Shown in pieces: positions 56,038 to 64,000 of a DNA stretch of 64,000 nucleotides; position 1 is the first letter of the stretch; each line of letters begins with the position of its first letter. The stretch is from DASUPK01 sp963728875 (GTDB taxonomy: Bacteria > Actinomycetota > Thermoleophilia > Solirubrobacterales > 70-9). The notes under the pieces are model-generated. The model had not been told where the DNA came from, ran no database searches, and saw nothing but the letters and a program-made list of their open reading frames with translations. The translations under genes were made by a program, and so were the position numbers. Location: positions 558,001 through 622,000 of the forward strand of contig CAVSLJ010000003.1 in the NCBI GenBank assembly GCA_963728875.1, given 5' to 3'.

Positions 56038-57940
56038 TCAGCCCGGGCCGCCGACCGCGCCCCACCAGCGCCGCGGGCCGCCGTCCTCGCAGGTCCAGGG
56101 ACGGGGCCAGTAGGCGCCGGCGGTCAGGAGGCGGGCACCGCCCCGAGCGGCCGATCACGTGGCCCTTCGAGTCGAGGGCGCGGACGGCGAAGGTCGTCGC
56201 GGAGGTGCTCGAGGTCGACCCGGGTCTCGAACGAGCGCTTCGCGCGACGGTCGCGATCGCGCGACGAGCGCGCCGGCGCTCTGGCCCGCGAGGAACCGCC
56301 ACCTCGCGACCCGGCGTCGCCCCGTTCCAGCTCGCGAAGACGTGAGACCCGTCGAGCGCCCGGTGCGCTGGGCGACGATCGCGGGCTGCGTCCTCGGCGT
56401 GGCCTTCCACTGCTCGCGGTACGTCCGGTAGGTGCCGTCGTCCTGGCGGAAGGCTGCGCGTCGAGCAGCGAGCTTGCCGCGCGACGAGAACTCCGAGAAG
56501 AACGGCTCGGAGCCGAAGCCGACGAACACGTTGCCCGCCGGGCAGGCGCTGCACGCTGCCCTCGCTCTGGGCGGAGGTGCTGGTCGAGCGAGCGAACTGC
56601 CGCACCAGCGTTCGCGCGGCGGCGGCGGAAGTTGAGCTGGAGGATCGAGCCCGCGCGAGAACGGGTTCAGCATCGGCGGCCCCGCGCCGTCGTCGAACAT
56701 GCTGATGCGGCCGTTTGTCGAGCATCTGGGCGTCGTGCTGGAAGTAGAACTGGGCGCCGGGGCCGAGCTGGAAGTCGCTGCCCTTGCCCGCCGAGGGTCC
56801 AGAGGATCCGGCCGCTCGCCCGGTCGACCTTGTAGACGCGCGGAGGTGTCGCGCGCGGAGATCAGCACCCGGTCCCTCTTCAGGGCCTGGATCGCGTTGA
56901 TGTGGAAGGCGTCGTAGGAGGCGCTGTTCTGCGGGGTCGCCTGCGACGTCTCGAGGGGGATGTGGCCGTAGGAGTGCCATTCCCAGACGACGAGCCCGGT
57001 CGGATGTCGACCTCCTGGACGATCGCGTCGAGCAGCGGCGAGAGCGTGCCCTCGGGCGTGCCCGGGCAGGTGGACCGGATCGGCGAGTAGACCGTGAACA
57101 GAGCGTCGCCGTCCTTGGTGAGCTGGAACTCGTGCAGGTCCATCGGGTAGCCGTTGCCGGCATGGACGACCTTGATCACGTTGTAGGCGCGGTTGGCGAT
57201 CACGCCGCCGCCGACGCCGAATGCGGCCGGGGTCACGGTCCCCTCCCACCAGGTCAGGACCTTGCGCCTCTTGAACTTCTGGAGCCGCAGGTTGGCGGCG
57301 ACCTCAGGTGGGGTGAGCTGCCTGAACCAGACGAGGTTGCCCGCGCCGTCGACGATCATGGGGCCGCCGGGCCCGACGGGCTTGATCGTCACGGTGTTGT
57401 TGCTCTCCGGGGTGGACGACGGGTGAGGGCAGGGGCGTCAGCAGGACGCTCGCCGTTGCCGCGGGCCCGCTTGGAGCTCTTGTTCACGGTGATCTTCGGA
57501 GGGGTCAACCCCGGTTCGGTGACGAAGTGGTCGAGCTTGTCCGGCTGCGTCGAGGTCAGGTTGAGCGGCGGTTGTTTCGGGCCGAAGGTGGCGACGGTGA
57601 ACGAGAAGCGAACCGGCTTGCGCCCGCTTGACGCGGATCTCGACCGCGACGGACTCTCCCTGCGTGAGCGGCTGGTCGAGCACGAAGCTCGCGCCGCGGT
57701 GTCGTCGAGTACGAGCGCAGGTGGCCGGAATGGGGCCCGGAGGCCGATCCCGTCACCTGGACGGAGCGGATCCGCTGCGCGCGGCACCCCGAGGATGCTG
57801 ATCTGAGTCTGCGGCGAAGCGTCCGGAGTGTTCGGCTGAGGCGAGATCGTCAGCTTGCCGGTCGACGCGGAGGCGCCGGCCGGCACGGCGAGTGCCGCGA
57901 TCGCCAGTCCCGCGATCAGGTATCTGCTCCTTGCCTGCAT
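56038..57940 (-). CDS. Arylsulfotransferase (ASST)-like secreted protein
   Basis: About 630 residues. Signal peptide MQARSRYLIAGLAIAALAVP, GASAS cleavage. Propeller-type arylsulfotransferase family features: IVDGAGNLVWFRQLTPPEVA, LHEFQLTKDGDALFTVYSPI, VWEWHSYGHIPLETSQATP, YDAFHINAIQALKRDRVLIS, ILWTLGGKGSDFQLGPGAQF and FYFQHDAQ. The conserved His residues near HINAIQ and QHDAQ fit the family. Known members transfer sulfate between phenols; members in actinomycetes are largely uncharacterised. ATG 57940. About fourteen breaks, the densest in the window. Confidence 0.65.
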
Positions 57941-58054
57941 CGTCGCGGAAGGCTAAGCCCCCCCGTCGGACGACCCCACCTCAGTAGTGCGGTAAATAGG
58001 CATCGAACTAGGTAGAGAGGCGCTGGTGCACTAGCGATAGCCTGCCCGCTTGCC

Positions 58055-58441
58055 TTGACGAAGCTTTTTCCGCAGCTCGGGTACCGCGACCCGGAGCGGG
58101 CGATTGCCTGGCTGGAAGCGCTCGGCTTCGAGCTGCTCCTCACCTGGCCTTACCCGGACGGGGCCCTGCGTCACGCCGAGCTCAGGCTCGGGGAGGCGAT
58201 CGTCATGATCGGGGGAGTTCGCGAGGACCTCCAGCAGCCCGAGCTTCGCGGGCGCACCGTGGGGCATGGGACCTACGTGCATACGAAGGATGTCCCGGCC
58301 ATGTACTGGGCCGCCATCGAGGCGGGCGCGACCAGTGTCTTTGAGCCCGAGGCGACCGAGTGGGGCACCGAACGGGCTCGAGTACTCGACCCCGAGGGCT
58401 ACGAGTGGTCGTTCGGGAACTACGAGCCGGGCTCGGACTGA
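58055..58441 (+). CDS. VOC-family (glyoxalase/dioxygenase-like) protein
   Basis: 128 residues, uninterrupted. Beta-alpha-beta-beta-beta repeats (YRDPERAIAWLEALGFELLL; LRHAELRLGEAIVMIGG; HTKDVPAMYWAAIEAGATSV; VLDPEGYEWSFGNYEP) as in glyoxalase-like and bleomycin-resistance-like proteins. His, Glu and a second Glu could bind a metal. TTG 58055 is the likely start. No substrate can be inferred. Confidence 0.75.
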   Translation: MTKLFPQLGYRDPERAIAWLEALGFELLLTWPYPDGALRHAELRLGEAIVMIGGVREDLQQPELRGRTVGHGTYVHTKDVPAMYWAAIEAGATSVFEPEATEWGTERARVLDPEGYEWSFGNYEPGSD

Positions 58442-58530
58442 GCCAAGCCGACGATCCTGATTCCAGGGTCCCCGCGAACGGCGGGGGGCGCCGTGATACT
58501 TTCGCTGAGAGCGAGGGGAGCAAGGAAGCT

Positions 58531-60495
58531 TTGATTCGTCTCGGGATTCGCAACTGGTTAGCTGTGGTCGGCTGCGCATTCGCGGCCCTGCTGCTGTTCT
58601 CGCCCGCGGCCAGGGCGGGAGTGGACCCAGGAGGGAACCCAGGGTGTCCGGCGATCGCGGACAAGCCGAACGCGGTGGACCACGTCGACTACGACCAGGT
58701 CGAGCACCTGACCTACTGCTACGGGCCGATCACCATCAAGCCCGGCCAGAACGTGATCCGGCTCCGGCCGGCGATCGACGGCAACGGCCAGAAGCTCTGG
58801 CCCCAGGTGCCGGGCTACGTCACCCGCTTCGACCCCGAGTTCATCTACGCGGACGGCACGGTCCCACGGGTCGACGTCCTTCACCTCCACCACGCCGTCT
58901 GGCTCGTCAACAACGGCCCGCAGTTCGCCGTCGGGGAGGAGAAGACGATCCAGCAGCTGCCCCAGGGGTTCGGCTGGCCCAGCGATCCCGGCGACTCCTG
59001 GGTCCTCAACGACATGCTGCACGACCTCGTCGCCCAACCGGCCCAGGTGTACGTCGTCTGGCGGCTCGACTTCGTCCCGGAGACGTCATCCGACTACGGG
59101 TCGATTCTCCCGGTACACACCAAGTGGCTGGACGTCGCCGGCAACCCGAGCCTCTATCCGGTCTTCGACGCCCTGCGGTCCGACGGGCACAACGGCACCT
59201 ACACGTTCCCCGATCAGGCGCCGGCGGCTGATCGGCATCCGTGCGGAATCTTCGGGCGGGCGCAGGACAGCCACGGCTGCCTCGGAAGCGCCCAGCGCTG
59301 GACCCCCAACCATGACGTGACCCTGATCGGGACCGCCGGACACCTGCATCCCGGCGGTCTCAACACACAGCTGCGGGACACCCGCGGCGGCAACACCAAC
59401 ACCCTCTTCACCTCCGACGCCCACTATTACGAGCCCGCCGGAGAGGTCTCATGGGACGTCGCGATGCGTGCGACGCCGCCTGACTGGCGCGTGCAGGTTC
59501 AGGCGAATGACCATGTCAGCGTGCACGCAACCTACGACACCCGAAGAGCCGACTGGTACGAGGTGATGGGGATCATGCCCGTCGCCGTCTACAACGGGAC
59601 CCTCCCAGGCGACCCCGCCGTCAAGGACGCGCAGGCCCCGGACATCCCGCAGGCGGGAGTCCTCACCCACACTCACCTGGCCGAGAACGACAACCACGGC
59701 GGGAACTCGACCGGGGTCGCGAACCCGTTCTTCCTGCCGAGCGCTCCGGCGCCGAACAACACGATCGGCATCCAGTCGTTCGCGTACCGGGCGGATCCGA
59801 ATGCCGGCTTGAGCGTGCCCACGATCGAGCCGGGCCAGACTCTCACGTTCCAGAACTACGACGCGGTCCCGAGCGTCAATGCCTTCCACACGATCACGGC
59901 CTGCAAGGACCCCTGTACCGGCAAGACCGGCGTCGCCTACCCGATCGCCAACGGGCCGGTTACGTTCGATTCGGGCGAGCTCGGCTTCAACGGAAACAAT
60001 GGCGGCGTCGGGAATGCTCCCGCCGCCGACCGCGATACATGGCAGACGCCCAAGGATCTCCCGACCGGCACCTACACGTACTTCTGCCGGATACATCCAT
60101 TCATGAGGGGAGCCTTCCGCGTCGAGCCGCAGTCCAAGCCGCGACAAACGCTGAGAGCTCGGAAGAAGCAGAGGCTCGCCAAGGCCGCGGTCAGCGAGAA
60201 GGTCGACAAGCCCGCCACGGTGAAGCTTCAGGCGAAGCTCAGGGGCCCGAAGACGGCCGCCGGATCTTCGCGCGGTTCACGGGTTCTCTCCCAGGCCCTG
60301 GACGCCAAGCGGACCACCTCGCTCGCTCCCAAGGTCAGGAAGAAGATCAAGCTCAGGTTCTCGAAGGCGGCGCGCAAGAGGATCAGGGCGGTGATCGCGA
60401 CGGGCAGGCGATGGAAGGTCGTCGTCACGGCCACGGCCACCAGTCGATTCGGCAAGACCTCCACCGCCAAGACCCGCTTCAGGCTGATCGGCTAG
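58531..60495 (+). CDS. Secreted protein: Nod19-like domain + C-terminal cupredoxin
   Basis: 654 residues from TTG 58531 (ribosome site aaggaag), uninterrupted. Signal peptide (LAVVGCAFAALLLFSP, AARAG). N-terminal two thirds contain His-rich clusters (VDVLHLHHAVWL; TAGHLHPGGLN; HAHLAEND-like) as in stress-upregulated Nod19 proteins. The C-terminal domain carries a type-1 copper site: NAFHTITACKDPC and TYTYFCRIHPFMRGAFRV (His, Cys-His-Met). A basic tail (about 120 residues, many Lys/Arg) follows, possibly wall- or polyanion-binding. Two copper centres would fit a copper redox enzyme. Function unknown. Confidence 0.65.
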   Translation: MIRLGIRNWLAVVGCAFAALLLFSPAARAGVDPGGNPGCPAIADKPNAVDHVDYDQVEHLTYCYGPITIKPGQNVIRLRPAIDGNGQKLWPQVPGYVTRFDPEFIYADGTVPRVDVLHLHHAVWLVNNGPQFAVGEEKTIQQLPQGFGWPSDPGDSWVLNDMLHDLVAQPAQVYVVWRLDFVPETSSDYGSILPVHTKWLDVAGNPSLYPVFDALRSDGHNGTYTFPDQAPAADRHPCGIFGRAQDSHGCLGSAQRWTPNHDVTLIGTAGHLHPGGLNTQLRDTRGGNTNTLFTSDAHYYEPAGEVSWDVAMRATPPDWRVQVQANDHVSVHATYDTRRADWYEVMGIMPVAVYNGTLPGDPAVKDAQAPDIPQAGVLTHTHLAENDNHGGNSTGVANPFFLPSAPAPNNTIGIQSFAYRADPNAGLSVPTIEPGQTLTFQNYDAVPSVNAFHTITACKDPCTGKTGVAYPIANGPVTFDSGELGFNGNNGGVGNAPAADRDTWQTPKDLPTGTYTYFCRIHPFMRGAFRVEPQSKPRQTLRARKKQRLAKAAVSEKVDKPATVKLQAKLRGPKTAAGSSRGSRVLSQALDAKRTTSLAPKVRKKIKLRFSKAARKRIRAVIATGRRWKVVVTATATSRFGKTSTAKTRFRLIG

Positions 60496-60560
60496 CCGAC
60501 CTCCCTGCTCGAGAGCGACGAAGCGCCCGGATCACGGAGCCGTCGGCAGCGGGCACAAGG

Positions 60561-60588
60561 CGAAGGGCCCGGATCTCCGGGCCCTTCG
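60561..60588. terminator. Terminator of the copper-protein gene
   Basis: CGAAGGGCCCGG-atct-CCGGGCCCTTCG, 12 perfect base pairs 66 bases after the stop, between convergent genes. Confidence 0.7.
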
Positions 60589-60626
60589 TGAGTAGCGGGA
60601 TTGAGTTGAATCAGCCGACGAGACGC

Positions 60627-60854
60627 TCAGTGATGGTTCGCGCCCTCATGCTTGGCGATGCATTTCTTCCGCTTCTTCTTGTTCTTGATCTGCCGGCACT
60701 TGTCGTCGGCTCGGGAGGCCGCCTTCGCCCGGACTCCATCGTTCGCCTGGGTGGCTGCGATTCCTGCGGGGGCCAGCGCTGAGCCGAGCACCGCGGCCGA
60801 GAGCAGGGCGGCCGCCAGCCGTGAGATGCGTGTGCTGTGGATTCTGGTTTTCAT
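60627..60854 (-). CDS. Small secreted basic protein
   Basis: 75 residues from ATG 60854 (a second ATG 9 bases upstream is possible). Signal peptide (LAAALLSAAVLGSALAPAGI, AATQA). The mature part is a Lys/Arg-rich stretch with one Cys pair (DKCRQIKNKKKRKKCIAKHE) and a short His tail. Resembles secreted cationic peptides; antimicrobial or polyanion-binding function is possible but unproven. Ribosome site gaggag 10 bases upstream of ATG 60854. Confidence 0.6.
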   Translation of the reverse strand: MKTRIHSTRISRLAAALLSAAVLGSALAPAGIAATQANDGVRAKAASRADDKCRQIKNKKKRKKCIAKHEGANHH

Positions 60855-60900
60855 GCCACGCATACTCCTCGTCGCGGGTTAGGGCTTGGCCAAAGGAGGG

Positions 60901-61974
60901 TTAGGCCTTCGACTTTGGCCGGCTTTGCTCGCCTCCAGGAGGCGCCGCGGGCGCGGCGGCCTGGAGCATCTCGTGGAGCTGCTCCTCCGGCAATCCGAGA
61001 GGCAACACCAAGTCGATCGCGTCTGCCCCCGCCTCGAGCCAGGCGCGGACTGCGTGCCCCGCCTCGTCGTAACTGCACATGAGGGTCACCTCGCGCGCCA
61101 GCCCCTCCGCCGCCGGGGGGAGTTGCGGCGGCCCACCGCCTTCGTTGGCGCCGAGCAACGCATCGACGCCATCCGCGAATCCGAACTGATCCCGGAGCAT
61201 CCGCGGATACAGGGGCCCCATGCGGGTGAGGTAGGCAAGTAGCCAGCCAGCGGCGATCTGCCGGGCGGCCGCCTCGTCTTCACCGATCGCGAGCGGGACG
61301 CTGGCGGTCAACGCGGTGGGCGCCGGGACCTCGGCACGCGCCTCGCCCTCGGCGAGCAGGGCTCGGCCATCGGCAAGTCGCGAGCGCGCCCACAGGAACG
61401 GCAGCCACTGGTCCGCCAGCTCACCGGCCACGCGGACCGAGGCTGGGGCGAGCGCTGCGAGGAGGATCGGTACGGGCTCTTGGGGCGGTGCGCCCAGGCG
61501 TAGCGCTCTGACGCCCTGCCGCTGGATTGGCAGGCGAGCGCCGCCGAGCAGCGCCCTGACGGCGACGAGCGTCGCACGCATCCGAGCGACCGGTTGGCCC
61601 CAGGTGAGCCCATGCAAGCCCTCGACGAGCGGCGGGCTACTCGCGCCGAGGCCGAGAGCGAAGCGGCCGTCGGACGCGCGCTGGAGACCCGCAGCGGCCA
61701 TTGCGATCGCCGCCGGCGTGCGGCTCCAGACCGGGAGCACCGCCGTGGCGAGGCCGATCCGCGAGGTCACTCCCGCGATCTGGGTGAGCATCACGACCGC
61801 ATCGTTGGTCCACCCCTCGGCGGTGCCGAAGCGGGCGTAGCCAAGTCTCTCGGCGCCCACCGCGAGCCGAATCGTCGCTGCGGCGTCGGTCTGGAACGGT
61901 GTCACGCCGGCGCCGACCCTCGAAGCGCCGGCCGGCCACCGGCGGGTTGTCTGGGTCTCGTCGGGACGGGTCAT
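60901..61974 (-). CDS. Luciferase-like (LLM) flavin- or F420-dependent oxidoreductase
   Basis: 357 residues, uninterrupted, start ATG 61974. Bacterial-luciferase fold: RLAVGAERLGYARFGTAEGW near the N-terminus, VSRIGLATAVLPVWSRTPAA-like strand, LQRASDGRFALGLGASSP and LLAALAPASVRVAGELADQW. Family members use F420 or FMN to oxidise or monooxygenate substrates. Substrate unknown. Its start diverges from the basic repeat protein across about 120 bases. Confidence 0.85.
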   Translation of the reverse strand: MTRPDETQTTRRWPAGASRVGAGVTPFQTDAAATIRLAVGAERLGYARFGTAEGWTNDAVVMLTQIAGVTSRIGLATAVLPVWSRTPAAIAMAAAGLQRASDGRFALGLGASSPPLVEGLHGLTWGQPVARMRATLVAVRALLGGARLPIQRQGVRALRLGAPPQEPVPILLAALAPASVRVAGELADQWLPFLWARSRLADGRALLAEGEARAEVPAPTALTASVPLAIGEDEAAARQIAAGWLLAYLTRMGPLYPRMLRDQFGFADGVDALLGANEGGGPPQLPPAAEGLAREVTLMCSYDEAGHAVRAWLEAGADAIDLVLPLGLPEEQLHEMLQAAAPAAPPGGEQSRPKSKA

Positions 61975-62093
61975 CGTCAGGGCTACGCGGCCACGCAGAA
62001 GACGGATTGGGGCTACCCCGTCGGCGTCGGTTGGCCGATGCAGTGTCGTGCGGCGGCCGTAGACTCGGGTAGTTCCCGAGGTAAGGAGCGACC

Positions 62094-62498
62094 ATGCCAG
62101 CAACGAAGAAGACGCCCGAACGCGTACGTGTGTCGACTAATGCGACGAAGAAGCGGGCGGAGGCTGCGCTGAAGCGTGCGGGCGGTTCGCTCGATCAGGT
62201 CCAGAAAGCGCTGGCAGAGCTGCAGAAGGACCTTGGCCGGGGCAGGCGCGACATGGTCCGCAATGTGCAACAGCTCTTGAAGGATCAGCGCCGGGATTTG
62301 GGCAAGCTGAGTCGTACGCTCTCGGCCGACATGCGCAGGCTCCAGAAGGCACTGACCGAGGAGCCGGCATCCTCCCGCGCGAAGGGCACAACGACCCGCG
62401 CGAAAGGTGGGTCGGCCCGGGCGAAGAGCACTAAGGCCCAGGCGAAGAGCACAAGGACCCGGGCGAAGAGCACAAAGACCCGGGCGAAGGGCACTTAG
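62094..62498 (+). CDS. Basic coiled-coil protein with 7-residue tandem repeats
   Basis: 134 residues. N-terminal half is a Lys-rich coiled coil (QVQKALAELQKDLGRGRRDM; LGKLSRTLSADMRRLQKAL); C-terminal half is a run of AKSTKTR-type heptads, as in histone H1-like or phasin-like proteins. Ribosome site ggtaaggagc precedes ATG 62094. The DNA repeat that codes for the tail continues past the stop codon. Confidence 0.65.
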   Translation: MPATKKTPERVRVSTNATKKRAEAALKRAGGSLDQVQKALAELQKDLGRGRRDMVRNVQQLLKDQRRDLGKLSRTLSADMRRLQKALTEEPASSRAKGTTTRAKGGSARAKSTKAQAKSTRTRAKSTKTRAKGT

Positions 62499-62525
62499 AC
62501 CCGGGCGAAGGGCACAACCGCACGG
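62379..62525 (+). repeat. Tandem 21-bp repeat, seven units
   Basis: Seven copies of a 21-base unit starting GCGAAGAGCAC and ending CCCGG, one unit diverged (second), coding for AKSTKTR heptads. The stop TAG of the gene falls inside unit 6 (ACTTAG instead of ACAAAG), and unit 7 lies beyond it, so the array can vary the protein length. Confidence 0.8.
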
Positions 62526-62590
62526 GGCTAGCGGGGCGGGACGACGACGGCCCCCTCCCAATCCGTGTCCCACCCCCTCGTGCGAAATGG

Positions 62591-62614
62591 AAAGGGCCGC
62601 ATTAGCGGCCCTTT
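62591..62614. terminator. Bidirectional terminator between convergent genes
   Basis: AAAGGGCCGC-atta-GCGGCCCTTT, 10 perfect base pairs with short A and T ends on both sides. Confidence 0.75.
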
Positions 62615-62681
62615 CTGAGCTGGCGGTCGATCGCCGCATCGGGGTCGAAGCGCTCGATCAGGGCGCTGAGCCCGGCCGGGC

Positions 62682-63764
62682 TCAGCGGAAGCCCTGCAGC
62701 ACCCGGGTCGCCGACTCGTAGCCCTGCCGGATCAGCCGCGGCCACTGGGTCCGGTCCAGGAACAGGTCGTAGAACGAGACGCCTCGGATCTCCGCCTCGT
62801 CGATCGGCTCGATCAGCTTCAGCTTCTCCCCCAGCTCGTCCTTCGCCCGCCGCGCCAATTCGAGGTGGTAGCCCTGCTGCAGCTGTCGGCTCGCCTGCAG
62901 CAGCCCGCCGGTCCGATCCGGCCAGCCGCTTATGTCCCGGGGCTCGAAGCCCTTGGGCAGCATCAGGTTGACGCCGATCACGTGATCGAAGCGGTCACCG
63001 GCTTCGATCGCCGGCTGTGCCGGCCAGTTCTCGATGATCCCCCCGTCCACGTAGAGATGGCCGCGTACGGGAACCGACTCGATGAACAGGGGCAGCGCGA
63101 TCGCCACTCGGACGAGGTGGCCGATGGTGACCTCGGGCGTGCGCCTCGACCCGAAGTACTCGACCCTGCCGAGGTCCATGTTGTAGACGATCGTCGTGAT
63201 CGGAATCGGCGCCTCCCCGCACGGCATCCTGGTCAGCCGGGTGTCGAAGAGGCGTTCAATCGCCTCCCCCTTCGCCAGCCCCGAGAATCCTCTGAGCGCC
63301 GAGAGGGCGAACCGCGGCAGCTTCAGCCACTGGATGTCCAGGTAGTCCTCCGGCCGCCAGGAGAGCGAGAAGTCCGCCATCTCGTCAGAGCTCATCCCCG
63401 CCGCCCACATCGAGCCCCAGATCGCGCCGCCGGAGCACCCGATGATCTCGGCCGGCTCGACTCCCGCCTCCTCAAAGGCCCGCTTGACCCCCACGAGGGC
63501 CACGGCGGCCCCGCCGCCCCCGGACGCCACCAAAGCGATCCGCCTTTCCTGCAGCTCCGGGACCGGTCGCGGGCGGAACGGCTGCAGGTGCGCCGAGGGG
63601 TCAATCGGGGCGGGTCGGTCGATCAGTGGCAGGGGCAGCAGCGTTCGTCGCGCCCGCCGCAGGAACCCCAGGTCGGCGACGATCTCGCCCAGGTCGAGCC
63701 ACTCGGTGAAGCGCTCGAACTGCGCCTTCACCTCATAGAGGTCCAGCCGGTCGTCGAGGGCCAT
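62682..63764 (-). CDS. Patatin-like phospholipase
   Basis: 360 residues, uninterrupted. Glycine-rich oxyanion loop SGGGGAAVALVGV, nucleophile GCSGGAIWGSMW with the Ser, and the catalytic Asp in YVDGGIIENWP; EGLAKGEAIERLFD-like helix between. Ser-Asp dyad lipid acyl hydrolase, cytoplasmic, like the patatins of many bacteria. ATG 63764; the gene ends on TGA 62682-62684 after the terminator. No partner gene is adjacent. Confidence 0.88.
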   Translation of the reverse strand: MALDDRLDLYEVKAQFERFTEWLDLGEIVADLGFLRRARRTLLPLPLIDRPAPIDPSAHLQPFRPRPVPELQERRIALVASGGGGAAVALVGVKRAFEEAGVEPAEIIGCSGGAIWGSMWAAGMSSDEMADFSLSWRPEDYLDIQWLKLPRFALSALRGFSGLAKGEAIERLFDTRLTRMPCGEAPIPITTIVYNMDLGRVEYFGSRRTPEVTIGHLVRVAIALPLFIESVPVRGHLYVDGGIIENWPAQPAIEAGDRFDHVIGVNLMLPKGFEPRDISGWPDRTGGLLQASRQLQQGYHLELARRAKDELGEKLKLIEPIDEAEIRGVSFYDLFLDRTQWPRLIRQGYESATRVLQGFR

Positions 63765-63855
63765 TGCCCGGCGAGCGTACCGCCCAGGGCTCGGTTCCAG
63801 GAAGGACGAAGGCGATAGGTTCAGCGTGAGGACACAGCGACCAGGAGGCCCGCTC

Positions 63856-64000
63856 ATGAAAGCTCCGGGCGAGAAGCAGAGCGTAACCGGCGACCAGCCT
63901 TATGGCACGCGCGAGGAGACGATCGAGGCCTTCGCCTCTCACGTCGACCGCGGCAAGGCGAGGGCCCTCGAGGCGATCGGCGTCGACCTCGTGATCGGGG
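63856..64000 (+). CDS. Class-III aminotransferase-like protein, 3' end outside window
   Basis: Only 48 residues are visible. The start ATG 63856 follows aggagg. The visible N-terminal part (TIEAFASHVDRGKARALEAI, GVDLVIG) resembles the stretch just before the PLP domain of ornithine/diaminobutyrate-type class-III aminotransferases. The rest is outside, so this is a guess from one segment. Confidence 0.5.
   Translation, partial: MKAPGEKQSVTGDQPYGTREETIEAFASHVDRGKARALEAIGVDLVIG

Noticed and set aside
1..64000. Programmed +1 frameshifting as a general decoding feature
   Set aside because: Breaks share no clear slippery motif, hit most gene families without regard to function, and are absent from long blocks. 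Technical indels explain them better.
1..64000. tRNA, rRNA, CRISPR arrays, insertion sequences, prophage genes
   Set aside because: I found no matching motifs, direct-repeat spacer arrays, transposase motifs or phage structural genes.

Overview
The window is about 64 kb of very GC-rich, gene-dense DNA from a bacterial chromosome. The gene content suggests an actinomycete: PucR, TetR and ArsR regulators, a WS/DGAT wax ester/triacylglycerol synthase, DUF4383, DoxX, an MMPL transporter, a possibly F420-dependent luciferase-like oxidoreductase, a GH76-like enzyme and an arylsulfotransferase-like protein. My best guess is an uncultured Thermoleophilia/Solirubrobacterales-type lineage, but that is inference from gene content, not a phylogeny. 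I see no rRNA, tRNA, phage, transposase or CRISPR array. No stretch longer than about 250 bases lacks a gene or a described element.

One property dominates how the window must be read. Roughly half of the genes are broken by single-base frame changes, most of them equivalent to one extra base, while other blocks (about 17.0-21.5 kb, 24.4-26.7 kb, 42.7-48.1 kb, 51.2-54.7 kb, 58.0-64.0 kb) are almost completely clean. Broken genes keep family motifs across successive frames, so I annotate each as one gene and give its full span. Residual sequencing or assembly indels in the most GC-rich parts are the likeliest cause.

Layout. 0-7.2 kb: sensor kinase end, PucR regulator, fatty acid desaturase, small secreted protein, SnoaL-like protein, GGDEF/EAL protein. 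7.2-12.1 kb: STAS protein, CBS/DUF294 protein, DEDDh exonuclease, APC permease and a tiny membrane protein, resembling the DUF294-exonuclease-transporter module known beside acetate permeases. 12.2-17.1 kb: glycerol kinase and two FAD oxidoreductases in an operon, and a class-I amidohydrolase of the PuuD type. 17.1-21.4 kb: ABC-2 exporter with divergent TetR, and an APC-UspA fusion. 21.5-25.1 kb: glutamine-synthetase-like ligase divergent from aldehyde dehydrogenase and SDR. With the PuuD-like hydrolase and APC permeases these could form a gamma-glutamylation route for amine catabolism. 25.1-37.2 kb: TetR/DUF4383 pair with a perfect operator, RidA-threonine deaminase pair, esterase-monooxygenase fusion, enoyl-CoA hydratase, MBL-rhodanese protein, secreted lipase. 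37.2-43 kb: ArsR-DUF2892-MMPL operon divergent from OsmC, NlpC/P60 hydrolase, a kinase lacking its ATPase domain. 42.7-46.8 kb: alpha/beta hydrolase, acyl-ACP thioesterase, WS/DGAT, and a lipase with an internal stop, i.e. neutral lipid metabolism. 46.8-51 kb: DoxX, SHOCT protein, two polytopic membrane proteins. 51-54.7 kb: zinc-ribbon/HTH protein, a c-di-AMP (ydaO-type) riboswitch heading a 44-residue membrane protein, GH76-like enzyme, STAS protein, SGNH lipase. 54.7-64 kb: beta-propeller protein, arylsulfotransferase-like protein, VOC protein, a likely two-copper-site secreted protein, luciferase-like oxidoreductase, a basic repeat protein, patatin, and the start of a class-III aminotransferase.

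The observations I rate highest are the riboswitch-controlled 44-aa membrane protein (51688-51966), a 37-bp palindromic repeat found four times, each time exactly at a convergent gene junction, the esterase-Baeyer-Villiger monooxygenase fusion, and a set of clean operator palindromes.
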